A DNA stretch of 5,333 nt from an uncultured Faecalibacterium sp. (GTDB lineage Bacteria > Bacillota > Clostridia > Oscillospirales > Ruminococcaceae), in NCBI GenBank assembly GCA_937917475.1, contig CALDNF010000264.1, forward strand, positions 1 through 5,333, written 5' to 3'. Position 1 is the stretch's first letter. Each line of letters begins with the position of its first letter. Shown piece by piece: positions 1-5,055 of the stretch. The position numbers were made by a program, and so were the translations under genes. Below the pieces are notes generated by a model. It ran no database searches. It saw only the letters and a list, made by a program, of their open reading frames with translations, and was not told the DNA's origin.

Positions 1-370
1 CGTACTCGCCGTTCAGCATGGTCATCAGCTGCAGCTCATCCACAGCCTTGCCCACAGCGTTCACGGCCTCTTCGGCCTCGGGCACCATCTCGGGGTCATA
101 TTCCTCGTCCAGCATCACCAGCATGGTCTCGGCGTCGTCGTACAGGCCCTGCAGCTTTTCAAAGCGGGACAGCTTGCCCTTCAGGTCGCCGACTTCATCA
201 AAGACCTTCTTGCTCAGTTCTGCATCGTCATAGAATCCGGGGCGGGACATGGTGTGCTCCAGCTCCTGCACACGCTTGCGGGAAGCTTCGATGGCCAGTG
301 CCTCTTCCAGATCCTTTACAGCCGTGCCATAATCGGCCAGCTGCACTTTCAGTTCGTCAGTGGTAATCAT
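1..370 (-). CDS. prfB: Peptide chain release factor 2, N-terminal part (runs off the left edge)
   Basis: RF2 recognises UAA and UGA stop codons on the ribosome and triggers peptide release. Only the first 123 codons are present; the GGQ and SPF motifs lie beyond the edge. The visible part is the acidic, helical N-terminal domain of the RF2 family: a run ending LEHTMSRPGFYDD (about residues 37-49, compare the xPxxWxD region of RF2), then a Lys/Glu-rich coiled-coil-like stretch, ending in LNGEYD, which matches the conserved SGEYD segment that RF2 carries before its catalytic domain. The start is ATG at 370-368, with GAGGAG (384-379) 8 bases upstream. The frame is open with no in-frame TGA around codons 20-30, so the usual CUU-UGA-C autoregulatory frameshift is absent. 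RF1 is the alternative, but the N-terminal pattern fits RF2 better. Confidence 0.9.
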   Translation of the reverse strand, partial: MITTDELKVQLADYGTAVKDLEEALAIEASRKRVQELEHTMSRPGFYDDAELSKKVFDEVGDLKGKLSRFEKLQGLYDDAETMLVMLDEEYDPEMVPEAEEAVNAVGKAVDELQLMTMLNGEY

Positions 371-420
371 TCTAAGTTCTCCTCATTCAGGGTCTCTTAA
401 CGCTTTATCGTATCTCTTCC

Positions 421-459
421 GGCGGTCTGCCCTCTCCGTCACTGCTTCGTGATACCGCC
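421..459 (-). other. Imperfect hairpin in the prfB leader
   Basis: GGCGGT (421-426) and ACCGCC (454-459) are exact complements, and inside them TCAC (439-442) pairs with GTGA (449-452). The leader transcript could fold as a 6-bp outer stem stacked, across one unpaired base, on a 4-bp inner stem with a 6-base loop and a 12-base one-sided bulge. No U-tract follows, so it is not an intrinsic terminator. It lies between the proposed start of transcription and the Shine-Dalgarno sequence. A regulatory role is only a possibility. Confidence 0.35.
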
Positions 460-493
460 CGAAAAGATACAGTTTATACACAGATACTTCATT

Positions 494-522
494 AGTATAC
501 CGAGAATTCATGCTAAAGTAAA
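494..522 (-). promoter_or_regulatory. Probable sigma-70-type promoter of prfB
   Basis: On the minus strand TTTACT (522-517) and TATACT (499-494) are separated by exactly 17 bases, close to the TTGACA/TATAAT consensus. Transcription would begin near 487, giving a leader of roughly 117 bases before the prfB ATG. No competing gene occupies the region. Confidence 0.65.
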
Positions 523-565
523 GAGGAAATAGTACCATCCTGCTGGAATTTTGAAGATTTTCACC

Positions 566-594
566 TTTTCTTTTCCCTTCTGAGGGAGTATAAT
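566..594 (+). promoter_or_regulatory. Possible promoter of the RING/DUF2628 gene and galU
   Basis: A perfect TATAAT lies at 589-594, 31 bases before the chosen start codon at 626, and would place the start of transcription near 601. The -35 position at a 17-base spacing reads TTTTCT (566-571), a weak match, and there is no TGn extension. The call rests mainly on the perfect -10 box in an otherwise non-coding divergent region. Confidence 0.5.
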
Positions 595-625
595 ACATAC
601 AACTACCTTTTTAATGGAGGATTTT

Positions 626-1600
626 ATGCCGAAATATTATGGCTGTCCCTGTGAGGGCTGCGGCAGACCCATGACCCTGCAAGACGATATCGTGGTCTGC
701 CCGGACTGCGGTGCACCGTACCACCGTGACTGCTACGACAAGCTGGGCCGCTGCATCCACAGCCCGGCCCACGGCGCAGGCTATGAGTGGAAGTTCCCCT
801 ATCAGGATTCCGAACTGCGCACCTGCCCCGCCTGCGGTGAGCGCACCCTGCGCAGCGAGCCCCACTGCCGCTGCTGCGACGCAGAGCTCCCGCCCGAAGG
901 TTCTACCCCGGAGCCGGGCGACCGCACCGCTGATGAAGACGGCTCGTTTGACTACGCCAGCCTTTACCGCCAGTATCAGGATACTCCCGCCGGCGATGCC
1001 ATGAAGCAGGCTTATCGTGCTGCTTTTGGTCAGGAGGAGATGCTGGACGGCATTTCCTGCAAGGACTGGTCCACCTACATCGGCCCTGCTGCCCCTTCGT
1101 ATCTGGCCGCTTATGGGCAGATGCAGCTGCGGCACAACAAAATTTCCATGAGCTTCTCAGCTCTGCTGTTCGGGCCTTTTTACTTCTTCTACCGCAAGGC
1201 ATGGAAACCGGCTTTTGGCTTCCTTGCGGCGGAACTGCTGCTGGCAGCCCCTACCTTTATTGATATGCTGCAGATCAGCGGCAGTGCCCTTGCCCCGGGG
1301 CTGAGCAGCTCTGCGCTGACTCTTCTGGCCCGGGTCTGCTCCGTGTTGAGCTTTCTGCTGATGGTGGTGCGGGGAATGTACGGCAAATGGTTCTACCGCC
1401 AGTGCGCTGCCCAGCGCATCCGCCATATTCAGGCCGAATTTCCGGACCCTGAGCAGCGGCGGGCTGTGCTGAGCGCACAGGGAGGCGTGAGCTTTGCCGC
1501 TGTGCTGGGCGCATTTTTGCTGCTGCTCGTTCTGGGCAGTGCCTTTACCCTTTTGCTGGGGCCCAACATTCAGGCCCTGCTGAACGTATTATATGCCTGA
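626..1600 (+). CDS. RING-finger/zinc-ribbon membrane protein with DUF2628-like C-terminal region
   Basis: Protein of 324 residues with no assigned biochemical function. The N-terminus carries a prokaryotic RING-like zinc site: C9-x2-C12, C25-x2-C28, H33-x2-C36, with further C43 and H45. A second zinc-ribbon-like site follows (C67-x2-C70 with C81, C83, C84). An acidic linker (about 90-150) leads to the membrane half, with hydrophobic segments near 176-189, 195-211, 229-248 and 287-311. The FSALLFGPFYFFYRKAW segment is typical of DUF2628 proteins. The soluble zinc domains probably face the cytoplasm. The start is ATG at 626 because GGAGG (616-620) sits 5 bases before it; the in-frame ATG at 614 overlaps that ribosome binding site and has none of its own. 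galU follows after 37 bases with no terminator between, so the two are probably co-transcribed. The domain assignment is from memory of the families; the function is unknown. Confidence 0.8.
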   Translation: MPKYYGCPCEGCGRPMTLQDDIVVCPDCGAPYHRDCYDKLGRCIHSPAHGAGYEWKFPYQDSELRTCPACGERTLRSEPHCRCCDAELPPEGSTPEPGDRTADEDGSFDYASLYRQYQDTPAGDAMKQAYRAAFGQEEMLDGISCKDWSTYIGPAAPSYLAAYGQMQLRHNKISMSFSALLFGPFYFFYRKAWKPAFGFLAAELLLAAPTFIDMLQISGSALAPGLSSSALTLLARVCSVLSFLLMVVRGMYGKWFYRQCAAQRIRHIQAEFPDPEQRRAVLSAQGGVSFAAVLGAFLLLLVLGSAFTLLLGPNIQALLNVLYA

Positions 1601-1637
1601 CCTGCACTCAGGCTAAAATTTCTGTAAGGAGATCACT

Positions 1638-2513
1638 ATGAAAAAGGTTACCAAAGCCGTCATCCCTGCGGCGGGTCTCGGCACCCGTGTTTTGCCTGCC
1701 ACCAAGGCCATGCCCAAGGGGATGCTGCCCATCGTGGACAAGCCCGCCATCCAGTATCTGGTGGAAGAGGCTGTCCGCTCCGGCATCACCGATATTCTGA
1801 TCATTCTGGGCCGCAACCAGAGCATCATTGAGGATCACTTTGACCGCAGCCCTGAGCTGGAAGAAAAGCTGGCAGCTCCCGGCAAGGAAAAGATGCTGGA
1901 AGAGTGCCTCGGCATTTCCAACATGGCCAATATCTATTTTGTCCGCCAGAAGCAGACCCTTGGTCTGGGCCATGCCGTCAGCACCGCAAAAGCCTTTACC
2001 GGCGACGACCCCTTTGTGGTCATCTACGGTGACGATGTGATCTGGGGCAAAGACCCGGTCTGTGCCCAGCTCATCCGTGCCTACGAGGAGTTTGGCCGTC
2101 CGGTCGCCGGTGTCAGTGCTGTGCCTTGGGAAGATGTGAGCCGCTATTGTAGCCTCAAGACCACCCCCATCCACGACAACTATTTCTTTGTGGATGATAT
2201 GATCGAGAAGCCCAAAAAAGGTCAGGAGTTCAGCAACTATTCCATTCTGGGCCGTGTCCTGCTGACCCCTGAGATCTATGATATCCTTGCCCATACCAAG
2301 CCCGGTGCAGGCGGCGAGATCCAGCTGACCGATGCCATGGCTGAATTTGCCCGGAACTGCGGCGGCATGACTGCCGTGGAGTTCACCGGCAAGCACTACG
2401 ATATGGGCAACAAGCTCTGCGTGGCCGAGGCACAGGTGGAACTAGCTTTGCAGCATCCCGAGATCGGCGAGGCTTTCCGTGCCTACCTCAAGGAGTTCTG
2501 CAAGACCCTGTAA
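1638..2513 (+). CDS. galU: UTP-glucose-1-phosphate uridylyltransferase (GalU family)
   Basis: A cytoplasmic nucleotidyltransferase that makes UDP-glucose from UTP and glucose-1-phosphate, feeding cell-wall, glycolipid and polysaccharide synthesis and galactose use. The 291-residue length is normal for bacterial GalU. Visible motifs in order are the nucleotide-binding loop AAGLGTR (11-17) with downstream K27, MLPIVDKPAIQY (29-40), the uridine-contacting QTLGLGHAV (106-114), the metal-site GDD (131-133), IEKP (189-192), GAGGEIQLTDAM (223-234) and GKHYDMGNKL (251-260). The start ATG has AAGGAG (1626-1631) 6 bases upstream. Two positions differ from the usual pattern: the PKEMLP motif reads PKGMLP (G28), and the RYG segment after the Mg site reads RYC (C171), so this may be a diverged paralogue. 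Expression probably comes from the promoter ahead of the upstream gene and ends at the hairpin at 2557-2605. Confidence 0.92.
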   Translation: MKKVTKAVIPAAGLGTRVLPATKAMPKGMLPIVDKPAIQYLVEEAVRSGITDILIILGRNQSIIEDHFDRSPELEEKLAAPGKEKMLEECLGISNMANIYFVRQKQTLGLGHAVSTAKAFTGDDPFVVIYGDDVIWGKDPVCAQLIRAYEEFGRPVAGVSAVPWEDVSRYCSLKTTPIHDNYFFVDDMIEKPKKGQEFSNYSILGRVLLTPEIYDILAHTKPGAGGEIQLTDAMAEFARNCGGMTAVEFTGKHYDMGNKLCVAEAQVELALQHPEIGEAFRAYLKEFCKTL

Positions 2514-2524
2514 GTCTCTTTTCT

Positions 2525-2555
2525 GAAAAAAAAAAATTACCGGGCTAAGGCCCGG
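2525..2555 (-). terminator. Intrinsic terminator of the nadX-like operon
   Basis: On the minus strand CCGGGC pairs with GCCCGG (2555-2550 with 2545-2540) around a 4-base loop, and three bases later comes an uninterrupted run of 11 U (2536-2526). It lies about 49 bases beyond the stop of the last gene of the minus-strand operon. The hairpin at 2557-2598 sits just upstream of it in the same transcript. Confidence 0.85.
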
Positions 2556-2556
2556 C

Positions 2557-2605
2557 AAAGACCGGAATCGTGTCAGATTTGATGCGGTTCCGGTCTTTTC
2601 TTTTT
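2557..2605 (+). terminator. Intrinsic terminator of galU
   Basis: An 11-bp perfect stem is formed by AAAGACCGGAA (2557-2567) and TTCCGGTCTTT (2588-2598) with a 20-base loop, followed on the plus strand by a T-rich tail (2596-2605, TTTTCTTTTT). The tail runs into the stop codon of the convergent adenosyltransferase gene. The loop is long but the stem and tail fit a rho-independent terminator. Confidence 0.75.
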
Positions 2606-3122
2606 AGTATTCGATTCCCTTCCGGGCCTTGATCCCCTTCTGGTAAGGGTGACGGTGGCATTTCATCTCGGTGGAATAGTCTGCTGCGTCCAGCATCCAC
2701 TGCGGTGCCTTGTGGGCGGTAAGAACGCACTCCTGCCCGGCAGGCCGTTCCAAGACAGCATGGCGGAGCAGGTCCGGGTCCACCATTCCCAGCTCCCATG
2801 CCGAGCCCGCCTCATCCAGCACCAGCAGGTCCGCAGGCTGTGCCAAAGCGGCGTTCAGATGCTCATTCTGCATGGCCCGGGTGGCGGCCTTTTCGGCTTC
2901 GTTCATCTGAAAGACAAATTTCTGCCCGGCCTTGCCCCGGTAGACTTTTGCCCCCAGCTGCTCCAGCAGTGGAATTTCCCCGCTGGGCCCGCCTTTCAGA
3001 AACTGAACGATGACCACACGTTTTCCGCTGCCCAACGCCCGGAGCGCAAGGCCCATGGCCGCAGTGGTCTTTCCCTTTCCATCGCCCCAATAAAGATGGA
3101 GCAGTCCTCTCGGTTCTTCCAT
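2604..3122 (-). CDS. cobO: Corrinoid (cob(I)alamin) adenosyltransferase, CobA/CobO/BtuR type
   Basis: Transfers the 5'-deoxyadenosyl group of ATP to the cobalt of a reduced corrinoid, giving adenosylcobalamin; it acts in the cytoplasm in de novo synthesis or salvage. In the 172-residue product the family's P-loop GDGKGKTTA lies at 13-21, VIVQFLKG at 37-44, the Walker B-like VLDE at 101-104, VLTAHKAP at 133-140 (usually LTGR) and the C-terminal signature HPYQKGIKARKGIEY at 158-172. The P-loop starts much nearer the N-terminus than in enterobacterial BtuR/CobA, so the N-terminal helix that caps the corrinoid site there is missing. The ATG at 3122-3120 overlaps the upstream TGA by one base; an immediately preceding GTG (3125-3123) is the alternative start. 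AGGAG (3135-3131) lies 8 bases from the ATG and 5 from the GTG, inside the upstream gene, so the two are probably translationally coupled. Confidence 0.9.
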   Translation of the reverse strand: MEEPRGLLHLYWGDGKGKTTAAMGLALRALGSGKRVVIVQFLKGGPSGEIPLLEQLGAKVYRGKAGQKFVFQMNEAEKAATRAMQNEHLNAALAQPADLLVLDEAGSAWELGMVDPDLLRHAVLERPAGQECVLTAHKAPQWMLDAADYSTEMKCHRHPYQKGIKARKGIEY

Positions 3123-4030
3123 CACAGATTCTCCTGCTTCCGCAGAGCTGTCTCGATGTTTGCCAGCACCTTCTTGCTCAGCAGAACGAATGCCTGCTTG
3201 GTGCGGCCCGCCGAAACGTTAGCGCAGTGAACGTTCTCCCGCTCAAAGAAGCCCTCTGCCACTGGCCCGGCGGCAGCTTTCGTATCGCAGAAGAAGTGGG
3301 TGCCGGGTTTATCCAGCCAGCGTTCCAGAGCAGCGGAGTCAAAGCCGGGGCCGATGGAAGTGTTGAAGAGCACCTTGCCCTCCCCCAGCTGTGCAAACTC
3401 GGCATCCCCCAGCAGCAGAACATTTTTGTTCAGGCAGGTAAAGACCACTTCGCTTTCCGCAAGCAGCTGAGGCAGCGGCTTGTAGCACATTCCCGCCGCT
3501 TCGGCCTCCGGTTTCCGGGTACGGCTGTAATAGCTGATCTCCGCCCCCATGAACTGCAGCGCATCAGCGATCATTTTTCCTGACACACCCAGACCAACGA
3601 TGCCCACTTTCAGTCCGGTGATCTCCACCGGCTCATCCCGGAGCATAGGCATCCCGAAGCCGTGGAGCAGACCGATGAGCTCATGGAGAACATACTCCAC
3701 CACGCCCCGGTCGCCGTAATCCCGGATGCCCAGCACCTGAATGCCCCGCTGCCGGGCGCAGGCAATATCCACATTGGCACTTTCTTCCGAGTACAGGCTG
3801 CAGCACATCCCGATATAGCGGAGCTTGGGGCAGCGTTCGATGACGTTTTTCTCCATCCGGGAGGTATAGCTCAGCAGCACAGCGTCTGCATCTCCCACCC
3901 GGCGAACGATCTCCTCATCATCGGCAGGGACATCCCGGTACAGCACCACTTCTTTCGCATAGTCGTGCAGCTTTTCTTCTGCGGAGGGGATCAGGCTCAC
4001 CGGTTCAATGGCAACAAGCTTTTCAAACAT
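3122..4030 (-). CDS. D-isomer-specific 2-hydroxyacid dehydrogenase-fold protein lacking the usual catalytic residues
   Basis: Protein of 302 residues with the two-domain layout of D-2-hydroxyacid dehydrogenases, which reduce 2-oxoacids with NAD(P)H. The N-terminal part carries CPKLRYIG (67-74) and the NVDIACARQRGI stretch (86-97) typical of the substrate-domain core, then GVVEYVL (109-115). The Rossmann fold follows: VGIVGLGVSG (142-151) with the GxGxxG glycines at 146, 148 and 151, and a second strand ending YYSRTRK (167-173), where Arg rather than Asp suggests NADP(H). The catalytic positions are odd: NTSIGPGFD (223-231) has Ile226 where the family has its substrate-binding Arg, the Glu after the FFCDT segment (246-250) is missing, and the PH of the final motif is N271-V272 before AGRT. 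GGAGG (4042-4038) lies 7 bases from the ATG. It is 15 bases after the nadX-like gene and overlaps the next gene by one base. Substrate unknown. Confidence 0.85.
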   Translation of the reverse strand: MFEKLVAIEPVSLIPSAEEKLHDYAKEVVLYRDVPADDEEIVRRVGDADAVLLSYTSRMEKNVIERCPKLRYIGMCCSLYSEESANVDIACARQRGIQVLGIRDYGDRGVVEYVLHELIGLLHGFGMPMLRDEPVEITGLKVGIVGLGVSGKMIADALQFMGAEISYYSRTRKPEAEAAGMCYKPLPQLLAESEVVFTCLNKNVLLLGDAEFAQLGEGKVLFNTSIGPGFDSAALERWLDKPGTHFFCDTKAAAGPVAEGFFERENVHCANVSAGRTKQAFVLLSKKVLANIETALRKQENL

Positions 4031-4045
4031 CTCTTACCCTCCTTT

Positions 4046-4846
4046 TTAATAGAAGCAGACCGGGGAGGACAGGTTGCGCAGCAATGCAACAACGCTCCAT
4101 CCCGCAATGGCACTGGTGGAAGAGCAGATATCCACCACTGCCTTCACGCCCTCGATCTCAGCGGTAATGCGGTGATCGTCCCCTACCCAGCCGGGCACCG
4201 AGTGCATGGTCACACCGGTGATCTCGGGGCCGGTGGTGGCCAGCGAGGTTGCCACAGCCACATTCACCCGGCGGGGGAAGGTCTCAATGGCCTGCTTGGC
4301 ATTGCCGGTAAAGACAGTGGTCTTTTCCGTGTCCGTCAGCAGATGCTCGGCCCAGACCGGCGTGTTCCGGAAGCCCTTTGCGCCGGTATGGGTCTCAATG
4401 CCGGTCTTTTCGTCCAGCTGTGCGGCCTGCGCCATCAGGGTCACGGTCTGCAGCACATCAAAGCCGCCGATGGCACCGCTTGCCAGATGGACCTTTGCGC
4501 CACCCTCCCGGGCCGCCTGCTTGACCTCTTCATAGAAGCCAAGGTCCGCAAACGCACCGATGGAAATGACCACCAGATTCACACCCCGGCGCAGCACCGG
4601 GATTGCCATGGCCCGGACTGCCTCGACCGAGGCCGTCTCCACAATATACTCCGGCTCGAGAGTCAGCAGTTCTTCTGCATCGCTGCAGACCCTGCATCCC
4701 ACCTTGGCGGCAGTGGCTTCGGCGGAAGAGCGGGAGCGGCTGGTCACGCCCACCAGCTCATAGTCCGGCAGCAGGCCCTTTTTCCATGCGTCCGCCACAA
4801 TGTTGCCCAGAAAGCCGCAGCCCACGATGCCAAATTTTGTTTTCAT
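4046..4846 (-). CDS. nadX: Aspartate dehydrogenase-like oxidoreductase (NadX/DUF108 family)
   Basis: NadX-type enzymes oxidise L-aspartate to iminoaspartate, the first step of one NAD synthesis route, or run the reverse reductive amination. The 266-residue length is usual. Seen in order: the Rossmann loop GIVGCGFLG (6-14), a second strand followed by SRSR (36-39) where NAD-specific members carry an acidic residue, VVISIGAFA (92-100), the family signature SGAIGGFD (123-130), FPRRVNVAVA (190-199), His225 in DDHRI (the HEI position, proposed catalytic His) and a C-terminal SSTSAIAGWSVVALL (242-256) that loses the Pro of the usual NPKTS motif. The start is ATG at 4846-4844, with AAAGGAG ending 7 bases upstream (AGGAG at 4858-4854); the frame is open to 5050 but that extension covers the promoter and a terminator. 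First gene of the operon; no nadA or nadC adjoins it, so the substrate may not be aspartate. Confidence 0.82.
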   Translation of the reverse strand: MKTKFGIVGCGFLGNIVADAWKKGLLPDYELVGVTSRSRSSAEATAAKVGCRVCSDAEELLTLEPEYIVETASVEAVRAMAIPVLRRGVNLVVISIGAFADLGFYEEVKQAAREGGAKVHLASGAIGGFDVLQTVTLMAQAAQLDEKTGIETHTGAKGFRNTPVWAEHLLTDTEKTTVFTGNAKQAIETFPRRVNVAVATSLATTGPEITGVTMHSVPGWVGDDHRITAEIEGVKAVVDICSSTSAIAGWSVVALLRNLSSPVCFY

Positions 4847-4863
4847 GTCGTTTCTCCTTTTTC

Positions 4864-4877
4864 CTGCATCTGTGCAG
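4864..4877. repeat. Short inverted repeat in the leader of the nadX-like operon
   Basis: CTGCA (4864-4868) and TGCAG (4873-4877) are exact complements around a 4-base centre. They lie between the proposed start of transcription (near 4888) and the ribosome binding site. They could be a small operator or a weak leader hairpin; the repeat is short enough to be chance. Confidence 0.3.
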
Positions 4878-4894
4878 TATTTTATGCCTCTTAT

Positions 4895-4924
4895 ACTGTA
4901 GCACAAACTCCTTGCTTCCGTCAA
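4895..4924 (-). promoter_or_regulatory. Probable promoter of the nadX-like operon
   Basis: On the minus strand TTGACG (4924-4919, five of six consensus bases) is followed after 18 bases by TACAGT (4900-4895), which is preceded by TGC, an extended -10 element. The start of transcription would be near 4888, giving a leader of about 41 bases, too short for a riboswitch. A nearby TATAAG (4896-4891) or TAAAAT further down could serve as alternative -10 boxes. Confidence 0.5.
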
Positions 4925-4950
4925 TCTCCGGCCCAAATGCCAAAAAGCGC

Positions 4951-4989
4951 AAAAACAGAAGACCCCCGCCGGGTGGCGGGGGTCTTCTG
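4951..4989 (-). terminator. Strong intrinsic terminator after the ABC permease gene
   Basis: A perfect 15-bp stem pairs 4956-4970 with 4975-4989 around a GGGT/ACCC tetraloop; its core is five consecutive G-C pairs next to CGCC/GGCG. On the minus strand it is followed directly by UUUUU (4955-4951), then GCGC and a second run of five U (4946-4942). It lies 67 bases beyond the permease stop codon and insulates the nadX-like operon from read-through. Confidence 0.9.
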
Positions 4990-5055
4990 CGCTTTGGGAC
5001 AGAACCTTATGGGAGGGAATAGGGAAAATTGGATTGTGGTCGATATTCAAACGGT

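Noticed and set aside
383..598. A 71-codon frame upstream of prfB on the minus strand
   Set aside because: It runs across the proposed prfB promoter and ends in the prfB ribosome binding site; no family resemblance and only a weak AAGG before its ATG.
1608..2396. A 262-codon open frame antisense to galU
   Set aside because: No recognisable motifs and no ribosome binding site that I can see; galU on the other strand is unambiguous.
2649..3230. A 193-codon open frame antisense to the adenosyltransferase gene
   Set aside because: The minus-strand protein carries complete family motifs; this frame has none.
4046..4846. Diaminopentanoate or diaminohexanoate dehydrogenase (AdoCbl-linked ornithine or lysine breakdown) as the identity of the NadX-like gene
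   Set aside because: The 266-residue length, SGAIGGFD signature and C-terminal TSAIAG segment fit NadX better than those longer enzymes, and no aminomutase genes are in the window.
4847..5050. A 68-residue N-terminal extension of the NadX-like protein
   Set aside because: The extension would span a strong terminator and the operon promoter and does not resemble the family; the ATG at 4846 has a good ribosome binding site and leads directly into the Rossmann fold.
4847..5055. A cobalamin riboswitch ahead of the operon that contains the adenosyltransferase gene
   Set aside because: Only about 41 bases lie between the likely start of transcription and the first ATG, too short for this riboswitch, and no B12-box-like sequence is visible.
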